Made by a program: the position numbers and the translations under genes. 64,000 nt of DNA, from the NCBI GenBank assembly GCA_028281165.1, contig JANQKI010000172.1:20977-84976 (forward strand), in the 5' to 3' direction. This stretch comes from Opitutaceae bacterium. GTDB taxonomy: Bacteria; Verrucomicrobiota; Verrucomicrobiia; Opitutales; Opitutaceae. Below the pieces are notes generated by a model that was given only the letters and a program-made list of their open reading frames with translations, did not search any database and was not told where the DNA came from. This document shows, piece by piece, positions 9,819 through 18,743 of this stretch. Each line of letters opens with the position of its first letter. Within the stretch, counting starts at the first letter, position 1.

Positions 9819-12428
9819 TTAGGACCACAAGGCAATAGATCTTAGTCTGGCCGCGTAAATTCCTCCGACGGCTTCTGGCGAAAACCGATCTCGTATGGTT
9901 TTCGAGGCCGCTTCGCTAATGGAATTCCTGAAATCAGAGTCTCTAAAAAGCCTCCGCATAAAGCGAGCTGCATGATCCGTATCCGGATCTGCCCAGAACT
10001 GGCCCTTTAGGTAGGGCCCGTGTGTGTGTTTTAGTTTCACAAGCTCGAAGTTCACAGGGCAACTGTTGGTCTCGTTTATGAATTCTGAATTTGCCGACCA
10101 GTTTGTGGCTACAACAGGTTTCCCAAGATACATGGACTCTGCGATAGTTAGACCGAAGCCTTCCGAGCGATGCAAAGACACATAGCAATCCACAGAATTC
10201 ATCAGCTTGTAGACGTCGTCTCTTGTTAACGTCTCATCGATCAAATAGCAATTCTGTACACCTCGCAGCAATTGTTTGAGCTCATCGAGTGATTCTTGAT
10301 TGTTTTTAGATGAATGGATCTTAATTACCAATCCTACATCTTCCTGTTCACTTGGAGAAAAAGCCTTTTTAAAAGCTTCGATGGATGCCTTAGGATTCTT
10401 TCTTTCTTGGTAACTGTTTAAATCGTACGCGAAAAGGAAAAGAAATTTATCAGAAGGCAAATTGAAGCGACTTCGGCTGCTACCAACGGGAATAGAAAAC
10501 TGGATACAATGAGGGATAGTGACTACCGGAAGTGGTGATTTCATAATTATGGAATCGCGTACAAAATTGGATGGAGCCCATATTTCATCAAAATATTTGA
10601 AATACTTTATCCAGTGGTCGGGAAACTCCGGCAGCTCCCACGCCCAATAGGCTACATTACGTTTGCCTTTTCTAAACCGTTCCCCGTGGTGATGGTCAAT
10701 ATCCGCGCTTTGTGGAGCATCAATGTGGAAAACGTTGATCGGATATGGATTGCTTGCAGTAAGTTCCTTTTCGTAGGTTGTGTCTCCTTGATCCGAAAGA
10801 CAGTTTACCTTCAGTGGGATTAAGCAGTGTTCGATTGCGGTTGCTTTTATAGCCTTCGCTGCAAGGCGGACGGACTCGCCGATTCCCAACTCAGCTTTAA
10901 ACCAACCTATTAAATTGATTCCGATATTCCCGTATTTACGTGCATAATCGAAATTAAAAGGCGACGTAGGGTTTTTCTTAAAATCCAGTACTGTTTCCTG
11001 ATTTATTTCGATAGTGTGAATCGCCAGTCTTTTGTTTATATCCTGTGTTCTATATGATTTTAACTTTCTTCGAATGCTTCTAGGAATTATAATAATATTA
11101 TCCAGAATACGCCCTAAAAATGCGTAGGAATTCGTTTTAGCCACGCCGAGAATCTGTATTTCTATATGATTAGCTTCGGTAGCCAGAACAGGAGGATTTT
11201 CGAAGTTAAGATAGAATTCGCCTTCTTCTATCGGGAAATATATTCGTGTGTCTGAATCGTTAACCGTTACCTTCAACCCTAGTCTTCCTTTCTCTACGGG
11301 ATTTTCAGGGTCCGCTCGTTGGACCTCCCCTCGTATTCCCATCTCGGCTACAACAAGCCCTCTTGGAATTGTGATGGAAGCGTCTTCTTTGATCCAGACT
11401 CCTTGACCAATAGATTTTTGCTCAAATTTATTATGGATGAATTTATCTGATAGCCAATTCGCATTTTGCTTTCTTTGCGCGTCCTTTATTTCTTCGTCGG
11501 AAAGCTCATCCAGCACCGATTGCCAATGTCTTTCATTCCTAGCTAACTTGCTATAGGCTAAATGTAGTCCAATCGTAGCTGCACCCTTTTTTATTCCGAG
11601 CCAACGCGGAATGGCTTGTTTCGCTATGCGGTACTTAAAGCTACGAGGCTGGCTTTTAATGGTTTTTACATATTGGTCAGGCCATTTTAGCGCCGCTAGA
11701 TGAGCGATTTTATCCTTCCATTTTTCTTGGAGCGTACGGAAATTCGCTTCTTCCTTCAGGCTCGCTTCTCCTCTTGTCGCGCTAACCTTGTGCTTTACTG
11801 CGCTTCGATTCGCGACTACTATTCTAAACCCGTCACGGCGGAGTTTCATGCATAGATCAATATCCTCGCACCCGTTTGTATAAGACTCATCAAATCCGTT
11901 GTAGCGAAGAAACAACTCCTTCTTGATTGCGCAACAAGCGCCCGTAATTAAATGAAACTTCGAATATTTTGGAGCTGCTATTAAACCTTTGTTCCGCGTT
12001 TTCTTGTGCAGTAACTCTCCGTCCCAATCCACGTAATAACCCGAGTGGTCTACATATCCGGTATCCGCATTCAGTTGTACGTTGCCGACGATGCCTAGAT
12101 TTGGAACCTTCTCGAATGCTTCGAACATAGGTTCAAACCAGCCGGGAAGGAATTCTAAATCATTGTTGATCAGGAACAGGATTTCTCCTTTAGCCTTATT
12201 GGCTCCAACATTGTTCGAGAAGGCGTATCCCCTGTTTTCTTCATTTGTTACTATCCTCGTATCCTTGCCTGCTAGAGACTGGAGCTCTTCCTTTGTCTCA
12301 TCATCACTACCATCGTCTACGATGACTATTTCGTATGATATATCTTTTACAGTGTCTTTTAGGCTCTTTATGCATACATGAGTTAATTCTATATGTCCAA
12401 AGACTGGAATTATAAAAGAAACCTTCAT
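9819..12428 (-). CDS. Two-domain glycosyltransferase (GT2 + GT4)
   Basis: An 869-residue protein with an N-terminal GT2 domain (MKVSFIIPVFGHIELTHVCI, IVIVDDGSDDETKEEL, FLINNDLEFLPGW, residues 1-250). A middle region follows that includes a beta-rich stretch around 340-440 which I do not recognise. The C-terminal part is a GT4-type transferase of about 360 residues starting NIGINLIGWFKAELGIGESV and containing the nucleotide-sugar signature RSEGFGLTIAESMYLGKPVV. It overlaps the upstream GT gene by 4 bp (ATGA), so the two are translated as a unit. The two domains probably add successive sugars to a surface polysaccharide or glycoprotein. The acceptor is unknown; flagellin glycosylation is possible but not shown. 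Confidence 0.85.
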   Translation of the reverse strand: MKVSFIIPVFGHIELTHVCIKSLKDTVKDISYEIVIVDDGSDDETKEELQSLAGKDTRIVTNEENRGYAFSNNVGANKAKGEILFLINNDLEFLPGWFEPMFEAFEKVPNLGIVGNVQLNADTGYVDHSGYYVDWDGELLHKKTRNKGLIAAPKYSKFHLITGACCAIKKELFLRYNGFDESYTNGCEDIDLCMKLRRDGFRIVVANRSAVKHKVSATRGEASLKEEANFRTLQEKWKDKIAHLAALKWPDQYVKTIKSQPRSFKYRIAKQAIPRWLGIKKGAATIGLHLAYSKLARNERHWQSVLDELSDEEIKDAQRKQNANWLSDKFIHNKFEQKSIGQGVWIKEDASITIPRGLVVAEMGIRGEVQRADPENPVEKGRLGLKVTVNDSDTRIYFPIEEGEFYLNFENPPVLATEANHIEIQILGVAKTNSYAFLGRILDNIIIIPRSIRRKLKSYRTQDINKRLAIHTIEINQETVLDFKKNPTSPFNFDYARKYGNIGINLIGWFKAELGIGESVRLAAKAIKATAIEHCLIPLKVNCLSDQGDTTYEKELTASNPYPINVFHIDAPQSADIDHHHGERFRKGKRNVAYWAWELPEFPDHWIKYFKYFDEIWAPSNFVRDSIIMKSPLPVVTIPHCIQFSIPVGSSRSRFNLPSDKFLFLFAYDLNSYQERKNPKASIEAFKKAFSPSEQEDVGLVIKIHSSKNNQESLDELKQLLRGVQNCYLIDETLTRDDVYKLMNSVDCYVSLHRSEGFGLTIAESMYLGKPVVATNWSANSEFINETNSCPVNFELVKLKHTHGPYLKGQFWADPDTDHAARFMRRLFRDSDFRNSISEAASKTIRDRFSPEAVGGIYAARLRSIALWS

Positions 12429-15400
12429 GCGACACTGTAGAATCTAGGTTCACGAGCTAGAGTGAAATCTTCGCGTTCTAATGTGAGATTGGGATTATAA
12501 TAAGGGTCCTTCTCGATTTCGTCTCCCCATTGGAGTTTCATGTATTCAACTGCTGTATTAAAAGCTTCGATTTTATCTTCATCGAGATCATTGCCGCGGC
12601 TTGCAGATTCGTGATGGTGCAGTTCTGCGAACGGAGTGAATAGATTTCGGAAACCGGCTTTTCTCGCTTTTAGGCAGAAGTCTACGTCTCCAAAAGCATT
12701 TGGCACCTCAATTTCGTTGAAGCCACTAATGTCCTTCCATACTGATTTTCTAAATGCCATGCAAGCGCCGGTTATCGCGCTATAGTTCCCGATAAGGCAA
12801 GCTCGATGAATATAGCCATCATCTGTTCGGTGTAGTCTTTTGAATGCCTCGCTAGCTACACCCCCTATACCCATGACGATTCCGGCATGTTGGATGTGTT
12901 CATGAGGATAGAATAATTTTGCCCCAACAGCGCCAATTTCCGGCCTGCTGGCGTGGCTTACTAATTCCTCGAGCCAGTCTTCCGAAATGACGGTGATGTC
13001 GTTGTTCAACATGCAAATGATATCGGATTTGGATTGGCTGATTGATGCGTTGTTAATGGCGGCGAAGTTGAATGGGGCGGAAAACTGCTGAACAGTGATA
13101 CCGTCAGAAACAATCCTGTTCAAATAATCAAGCGTATCGATATCATCTGAGTTATTATCCACGATATGAATACGATAGTTCTCGTAGCTTGTCTTCTCTA
13201 GAATACTATCGATACAAGGTTTCAGCAGATCCAGTCTGTTTCTAGTCGGGATGATGATGCTCACCTCAGGAGGATTATCGGGTATTGGATATTTAGGCCG
13301 CCAGTAGTAGCGCTCTACAGGTTCTATTTGCATAGAAAACCCCCTTCGCTCTAGGGCGCTGGAAATGGCTTTCCCCCCGGCCTCGTGGGCATAGTCTTTC
13401 TCGTCAATGTCCGCAGCGGTTGACCCTTGAATGGATCGCCAGTGATATAGCACTTCCGGAATGTGGATGATCTGATTAGGTTGGGCTTTCTCCGATACTC
13501 GCAAAGCGAGATCCCAGTCCTGCGCGCCTTCGAAACCTTCCCTAAATCCTCCAACTTGTCTCGCCACTGAAGTTTGATAAACACCTAAATGACTGATATA
13601 GTTTTGCCCAAGAAGTAGATCAGGATTCCAGTCAGACTTGAAATGAGGTTGTGATCGCTCTCCATCTTCGCTAATTTTATCCTCGTCTGTATATATAAGC
13701 TTAACGTTTGGATTATTTGCAATGGCATCCACTACTCTGGCCAAAGCATGGGGCGGCAGTTCGTCATCATGATCAAGCAGCGCTATATAGGATCCTTGAG
13801 CTATATCTAAAGCGGAATTTGAAGCTGCGCTTATATGACCATTTTCCTTTCTGAATACGACCTCTATTCTTTCATCAAGATTTTGATATTCTGCGAGTAA
13901 ATCTCTAACATTAGCCTTTGTAGAAGCGTCGTCGGCTATGCAGAGTTGCCAATTAGGGTAAATTTGGTTTATTACTGAATTTATTGATCTCGATAGCCAC
14001 TTTTCCTCTGTGTTGAAGACTGGCATTATAATTGAAATAAGCGGTGGCCTTTCGATTTTATCGATCCTTTCTAGGAAATTATCCATATACTGATCGATTT
14101 TTGGCTCTAATCGTTTACAAAAGTCTCGATAATCCCGATACGCTGGAGGTAGTTGCGATTGAGGTTGATCGTCTTTAAGAGCGGGCTCCTCGACTTCTTG
14201 TATTTTTGCTTCGGATTCCTCAGGTAATTCATCCTTGCGGATAAAAGGATCGACAACTTTTCGGCGTAAGGCCCTAAGTGGCATTGTGAGCCGCCAAGAC
14301 ATGGTATTCTTCAAGCGACGAATGGCTTCGTTCAATTGTCGATTCTCATCTTCGAGTCTTTCGATTTCCTGCTGAGCCAAGGCATTAGCTGCTTTTCCTC
14401 TAATCAGCTCATCGTTACTGTCTTCTTCTATTGGCTCCTTCTGAGTCGCCTCAGGCCGATCAAAGAAAGTCTTGTACCTTTTTAGGCAATGTATAAGAGA
14501 CAGCAAGCTTGGGCTTTTGCGAGCGTTTCCCTTTACATTAGCATTGATCGAACCCAATTCCTGGATACGCTGAGCGGCTATGTTTGCCTGGAAGCCTTCG
14601 TTCTTATTTTCTGTTATCCAATTTCTCGAAGGGCTCTTCAGGATCAATTCATAGAATTCCAAAAGTTTTGCCGTGTTGGAATGTATTGAAAAATTCTTCT
14701 CCGCGAAGGCTTTTCCCTTTTGGCCTAAGCGATGGCCAAGTTCGGGGTTTTCGATAATCCGAATGCAGAGATCTGCGATTTCGCGTGGGGCTCCGATGTC
14801 TAATTTTAGACATTCGCCGCCGTCTCCCATCCTCAAGGCTAGATTCGCATTGGAGGTGATAACGGGTTTTCCTGCGGCTAGGAATTCAGGCAGCTTGCTT
14901 GGCAATCGATATAGATTAAATGCGTTTGCTTTGCCGGGCTGAACCAGAATGTCGGCTGCCTTTAGAAGCTTTGGCAGCTTTTCTTTTGGCTGTATCCCGA
15001 TGTCGATTACATATTGATCTACATCAAAGGCAAAGCTTGCGTTGAAATTGTCCTTGTTCGGCCCAGTTTTAATCAATTTCAAGGGATGCCCTTGATCGTT
15101 GACTAGTTTAGTGGCGAGATAGAGCGCCCTAATATCTTCTCGATTGCTGCTCGTCACACCTCCAGTGTATACGATTATTGAATACTTTTCTTCAATATCG
15201 AGAAGTTCGCAAACCTCTTTTTTAGTGGATTCGTGTTGAAACTTTTCAAAATCGATGCCTGGAAGAAGTTCCATTGAAGGACGATCCTGGGAAGTGAAAT
15301 CGCGCAGTTTATCGATCACGGTAGTCGTTGCATCGGCCAAAGCTAGAAAAGCTCTGTAGTTGACTGGATGTGACAGTTCGTCATGCCACCCGTCAAAACC

Positions 15401-15790
15401 TTCAGGCGGTTCGTCTAGGGGAAGCTTTTCAATCGGAGTTCGGTAGTAGCTTGAAATGAGATGTTCTTCGTTGTCCTCTAGATGAACGACGACTTTGCAA
15501 TCGTATCTCTTGCAGTAGTTTTCGACAAACTTCCTGACGCATTCCCGAGGAGTCCAAGCGTGAATAATGTCCGCTGGCAAAGCGTTTGGAAAGTGATTGG
15601 GCGTTCCTAAGCAGTCGTTGAAAGTTGCGGGCTGGAAATATGCCGTTTCCAATTGTCCCGCTGAGCCTTTGTTTCCGGGGACTGCCACAATGCAACTGAT
15701 ACCCTGTTCGCAAAGACGGTTGGCGAACGGAGCAATGTGGTTGATGCTGTTCGTCTCATAATCGCCATAGTTTGCGAAAAGGATATTCAC
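12425..15790 (-). CDS. Three-domain glycosyltransferase (GT4 + coiled coil + GT2 + GT2)
   Basis: A very large 1121-residue protein. Residues 1-390 are a GT4-like transferase (VYTGGVTSSNRED, ILVQPGKANAFNLYRLPSKL, PEFLAAGKPVITS). Residues about 470-510 form a coiled coil (NALAQQEIERLEDENRQLNE). The first GT2 domain begins PPLISIIMPVFNTEEKW near 580, with LLDHDDELPPHAL. The second begins PEVSIIIPTRNRLDLLKPC near 835, with CMLNNDITVISEDW. A single polypeptide carrying three transferases points to stepwise assembly of a repeating surface glycan. A 14-base match to the Tn5 mosaic end occurs at 14490-14503 (about residue 430) between the GT4 domain and the coiled coil. The reading frame stays open through it, but the assembly should be checked there. 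Confidence 0.85.
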   Translation of the reverse strand: MNILFANYGDYETNSINHIAPFANRLCEQGISCIVAVPGNKGSAGQLETAYFQPATFNDCLGTPNHFPNALPADIIHAWTPRECVRKFVENYCKRYDCKVVVHLEDNEEHLISSYYRTPIEKLPLDEPPEGFDGWHDELSHPVNYRAFLALADATTTVIDKLRDFTSQDRPSMELLPGIDFEKFQHESTKKEVCELLDIEEKYSIIVYTGGVTSSNREDIRALYLATKLVNDQGHPLKLIKTGPNKDNFNASFAFDVDQYVIDIGIQPKEKLPKLLKAADILVQPGKANAFNLYRLPSKLPEFLAAGKPVITSNANLALRMGDGGECLKLDIGAPREIADLCIRIIENPELGHRLGQKGKAFAEKNFSIHSNTAKLLEFYELILKSPSRNWITENKNEGFQANIAAQRIQELGSINANVKGNARKSPSLLSLIHCLKRYKTFFDRPEATQKEPIEEDSNDELIRGKAANALAQQEIERLEDENRQLNEAIRRLKNTMSWRLTMPLRALRRKVVDPFIRKDELPEESEAKIQEVEEPALKDDQPQSQLPPAYRDYRDFCKRLEPKIDQYMDNFLERIDKIERPPLISIIMPVFNTEEKWLSRSINSVINQIYPNWQLCIADDASTKANVRDLLAEYQNLDERIEVVFRKENGHISAASNSALDIAQGSYIALLDHDDELPPHALARVVDAIANNPNVKLIYTDEDKISEDGERSQPHFKSDWNPDLLLGQNYISHLGVYQTSVARQVGGFREGFEGAQDWDLALRVSEKAQPNQIIHIPEVLYHWRSIQGSTAADIDEKDYAHEAGGKAISSALERRGFSMQIEPVERYYWRPKYPIPDNPPEVSIIIPTRNRLDLLKPCIDSILEKTSYENYRIHIVDNNSDDIDTLDYLNRIVSDGITVQQFSAPFNFAAINNASISQSKSDIICMLNNDITVISEDWLEELVSHASRPEIGAVGAKLFYPHEHIQHAGIVMGIGGVASEAFKRLHRTDDGYIHRACLIGNYSAITGACMAFRKSVWKDISGFNEIEVPNAFGDVDFCLKARKAGFRNLFTPFAELHHHESASRGNDLDEDKIEAFNTAVEYMKLQWGDEIEKDPYYNPNLTLEREDFTLAREPRFYSVA

Positions 15791-15799
15791 AGTTATTGG

Positions 15800-15859
15800 C
15801 TAGCGGTGTTGATTGAGGCGGTCTACGAAAAACTCTTTTAGACGCAATAGATTGTCCAT
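15800..15859 (-). CDS. Possible 19-residue small ORF between slyX and the glycosyltransferase
   Basis: MDNLLRLKEFFVDRLNQHR lies in the 87-bp gap between slyX and the 1121-residue glycosyltransferase. It stops 9 bp before the next start codon and is in the same frame as slyX, right after its stop. Its amphipathic composition looks protein-like, but length alone gives little support. It could be a small leader peptide coupled to glycosyltransferase translation, or chance. Confidence 0.2.
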   Translation of the reverse strand: MDNLLRLKEFFVDRLNQHR

Positions 15860-15877
15860 CTTTGGCTCACACAATGA

Positions 15878-16081
15878 TTAATAGTGTGGCGGTTTTTCAG
15901 GATCTAAATCTTTCGTCTTCTCTTCTTTGAGGTTCCTCATCGAGTCTTCAAGTCCTGCGACCGTTGATTGCAGGAGGTCGATTCGATTTTCCATTCTAAG
16001 AATGACTCTGTCCAATTCCTCCGCATGTCTTTCTAGAAAAGCGATCTTGGACTCAAGTTCATTTTTATTTAAGTCGTTCAT
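15878..16081 (-). CDS. slyX: SlyX family protein
   Basis: A 67-residue coiled-coil protein. It runs ESKIAFLERHAEELDRVILR ... IDLLQSTVAGLEDSMRNL and ends in PPHY, the hallmark C-terminus of SlyX. The whole protein is one heptad-patterned helix with a short polar tail, which is the normal size for the family. SlyX function is not well defined. Here it may be the first gene of a minus-strand unit with the two glycosyltransferases 87 bp downstream. It is divergent from the acidic membrane protein gene at 16213. No Shine-Dalgarno sequence is visible. Confidence 0.85.
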   Translation of the reverse strand: MNDLNKNELESKIAFLERHAEELDRVILRMENRIDLLQSTVAGLEDSMRNLKEEKTKDLDPEKPPHY

Positions 16082-16132
16082 TTTAAAAAGCTTAGAATGG
16101 ATTGCTCCGTTTGTGGATATGGCTTCTTGTCG

Positions 16133-16160
16133 TTAAGTTTTAAGACTTTCGAGCCGATAT
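16133..16160 (+). promoter_or_regulatory. Sigma-28 (FliA)-like promoter
   Basis: TTAAGTTT (16133-16140) and GCCGATAT (16153-16160) are separated by 12 bases. Each box differs by one base from the FliA consensus TAAAGTTT / GCCGATAA, whose usual spacing is 11. It sits 52 bp upstream of the acidic membrane protein start. The spacing is one base long, so the call is tentative. Confidence 0.5.
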
Positions 16161-16212
16161 AGGAATCAATCCCACGCTTCAATATAAACCCGTAGTTTGC
16201 AAACTTCTGTAA

Positions 16213-18699
16213 ATGGCTCAGTCCGACCAAAGCGATTCCGACACTCCGGGAATGGAGAAGGAAGAAGCGCAAAACGCCTCGCATTTAAGTAAGCCAGGCG
16301 AAAATGATGCTGTGACCGAATCGGAGGCTGCCGTTGAAAAGGGTAACGATGATTCAAATGAGAAAGAGCTGCCTAAGGATTCCCTTGAGAGCGAGGTCGA
16401 TGGCTCGATTTCATCTGCTGAAGGGCAATTGAAAGACGTCCTGGATCCCCAAGACGACTCTGATTCCAATGCCCCAACTCCTGAAGATCAGGAATTCCAA
16501 AAAGACGTTTCCGATCTGCTAGGGCAATTGGATGGCGATCTTCAAGACCTTGGCAAAGAGGAAGACTCGGAAACGTTATCTAGCGATTCAACTCAACCCG
16601 AAGAATCCACCCAGCCAAAATCAATCGAGGATATCGAAATCCCGGCTGATCCAATTGAATCTGATTCAGATGAGACTGCCGAGGGTGGGTTAGATGAAAA
16701 TAGCGGCAGGGTTGAGGATGAAGGACCAGCTCCCAATGAAAGCGAAACTGAGAAAGCTCCGAGCCTTCCATCACCCGAGGATTTGCTAAAGCAAGCGAGT
16801 AGCGTTCTCAACGGGGATGACGCGGTCGATCTTGATGCTCTTTCAGTTGAAGAGGAAGATGTTCAGACGCTGCCTTCCCCCGATGCCCTTATTTCTCAAG
16901 CCGGCGCTGAATCGGAATCCGGCGTTGGCCAAAAGGAGGGTATTTCAGAAGCCGAGAATTTAGAATCTCCTTCGAGCGAGAACCAAGAAAATCTAACCTC
17001 GACGACAGCGAAGAACACCGAAGCAGACGCTCCATCTGATATCGACGAGTCAGAGGAGGAAGAAGTCATGGCGATGCCTGATCCTCAGGCTTTGATAGAT
17101 GCCGCTGCCACGGGAAAGAAAGTAGAGGCTCCAGAGCCCGAAGCTATCCCGGCCATCGATGACTCCGATGATGAGCCTGAACCTCAAGCGGCTAATGTTG
17201 CGGATCGAGGTGGCGATCTACCGCCTCCACCTCCTGCTCCTGTTGCGATTGATGATGATGATCTAGAATTTCCCGATCCTAAATCACCTTCAGATGACGA
17301 AGGGGAAGGCAAACCTGGCTCTAGCGATCCCTTTGCCGACGATTCCTTAGATGGCTTTAATGAGCCTTCGGATGGCGCGGACAAAGAAGGAGGAATCGAA
17401 GCGCTGAGTAGCGATGATTCAGAAGAAAAAGGAGAAGAGGCCTTCGAGATTGCCGATCCTATCGAGGAGCTGAAGGGGCTTGAGGCTCTTGAAGATCTGG
17501 TTCCTATTGAAGATTTGGAGGACGTTGATGTCGAGAATTCCGAAGCAGTAGTTTATAAAAAGCCTTCGCTGGTCCACCGTATCCTGACTTCGACTACGCT
17601 TGCTGCTTCCCTCTTTTTTCTAGGAGTTGCTATTGTCCTGGCTAACTACAAGCAGGAAGTGGTTGAATTTCTGTACGGTCAGGATTTCGACGCGTCTCGA
17701 CTGTCTTATCGTATTGCCAATATTTCCAGTCAAGTCCTGGCGGGCATAAACGAAAATGGTAACTATGAAATGCAAGCCGTCTCCTCTCGAATCAGACGTG
17801 TAGGGGTGGATGAGATACGCATCAATGCTGTAGTGGCCGCTAGGTTACGGAAGAATCTCTATCTTCCTGTTTCTGATGATTTGGCGATGAGAAAGTTTAA
17901 ATTCGATGATGCCGAATTAATCCGATGGAAGGCTATTCAGGAAAAGGATTTCCCCGGAATTATTCGAGCTCCGGAAAGGACTTGGCGGTTGCTGTATCGG
18001 AGGTCCGCTGAAAAAGGCGAAACCGTTTCCGTGAATGCAACTTATCGACTCACTCGTGAAGGTAGAGGCTCGGAATGGAAACTGTCTGAGATTCGCATTA
18101 AAGGAGTGGAAGATGAACTGGTTTGGCCGGAAGGAGATCCAAAAGAAAGTTTTGGACCGTTAGCATACGATTTGGACTCGCCAAAGTTCGCCTCTGTATT
18201 TCGCGAGCATAAGACCAACGCTCTCTGGTATATAGAAAAGGTACAGCAGATGAGCTCCGAGGCTCAAAGGACCGCCGCTAAGATTGCCGAGCTCAAAAGA
18301 AAGAACGAAGAGCGTTTGATTGGCGCTTTGTCTGAAGGAGCTTATTTTAAGGGAATGGCTATTGTGGGTGATGAGGGTGAAGACGCTCGAGAAATTTTTA
18401 TGGTCATCACAGATACCGATGAAAACGGCTCCCTCGTTAAAGGCGTTTTCAAACTAAATGAATCTGAAGATCACTCGAAGCACTTTACTGGCTTCCTGGA
18501 TTTCAAACATCAGGATAATGGAGAGAGTGAGGCCATGTTGAAAGTAACGACCGTCGCCTTTGAAGGCGAGCGAAGCAATGAAACGCTCCCGCAGTTTTTC
18601 AATCCAGGCACCGTTACAAGGATAAATCTCCAAACAGATGGCCATCGTATGGAGGGCGACAGCAACGATGTTTCGCTGCGCTTGGTCCGCCGGCTTTAA
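16213..18699 (+). CDS. Very acidic single-span membrane protein, unknown function
   Basis: 828 residues. Residues 1-445 are low-complexity and extremely rich in Asp, Glu, Ser and Pro, and probably disordered. They carry three copies of a short motif: PSPEDLLKQAS (186-196), PSPDALISQAG (221-231) and PDPQALIDAAA (289-299), plus a proline run near 337-342. One membrane helix lies at about 457-477 (LAASLFFLGVAIVLA). Residues 490-828 are a folded-looking domain with a helix rich in Lys and Glu around 690-705 and beta strands. By the basic residues before the helix, the acidic part should be cytoplasmic and the C-terminus periplasmic. A FliA-like promoter precedes the gene, so a motility or chemotaxis link is possible. 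I recognise no family. It is followed 44 bp later by the gene at 18744. Confidence 0.75.
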   Translation: MAQSDQSDSDTPGMEKEEAQNASHLSKPGENDAVTESEAAVEKGNDDSNEKELPKDSLESEVDGSISSAEGQLKDVLDPQDDSDSNAPTPEDQEFQKDVSDLLGQLDGDLQDLGKEEDSETLSSDSTQPEESTQPKSIEDIEIPADPIESDSDETAEGGLDENSGRVEDEGPAPNESETEKAPSLPSPEDLLKQASSVLNGDDAVDLDALSVEEEDVQTLPSPDALISQAGAESESGVGQKEGISEAENLESPSSENQENLTSTTAKNTEADAPSDIDESEEEEVMAMPDPQALIDAAATGKKVEAPEPEAIPAIDDSDDEPEPQAANVADRGGDLPPPPPAPVAIDDDDLEFPDPKSPSDDEGEGKPGSSDPFADDSLDGFNEPSDGADKEGGIEALSSDDSEEKGEEAFEIADPIEELKGLEALEDLVPIEDLEDVDVENSEAVVYKKPSLVHRILTSTTLAASLFFLGVAIVLANYKQEVVEFLYGQDFDASRLSYRIANISSQVLAGINENGNYEMQAVSSRIRRVGVDEIRINAVVAARLRKNLYLPVSDDLAMRKFKFDDAELIRWKAIQEKDFPGIIRAPERTWRLLYRRSAEKGETVSVNATYRLTREGRGSEWKLSEIRIKGVEDELVWPEGDPKESFGPLAYDLDSPKFASVFREHKTNALWYIEKVQQMSSEAQRTAAKIAELKRKNEERLIGALSEGAYFKGMAIVGDEGEDAREIFMVITDTDENGSLVKGVFKLNESEDHSKHFTGFLDFKHQDNGESEAMLKVTTVAFEGERSNETLPQFFNPGTVTRINLQTDGHRMEGDSNDVSLRLVRRL

Positions 18700-18743
18700 T
18701 ATTGACACTCGGATTCCTCAGTTCAGCCCTCTGAGGTTGTTTA

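Noticed and set aside
14489..14689. Plus-strand ORF beginning MYKRQ
   Set aside because: It is antisense to the glycosyltransferase, and the MYKRQ start comes from the mosaic-end-like sequence. Kept only as an artefact warning.
16213..17550. Acidic repeat region as a coding artefact
   Set aside because: The frame stays open for 828 codons and ends in a membrane helix and a folded-looking domain, so it is a real protein with a disordered part.
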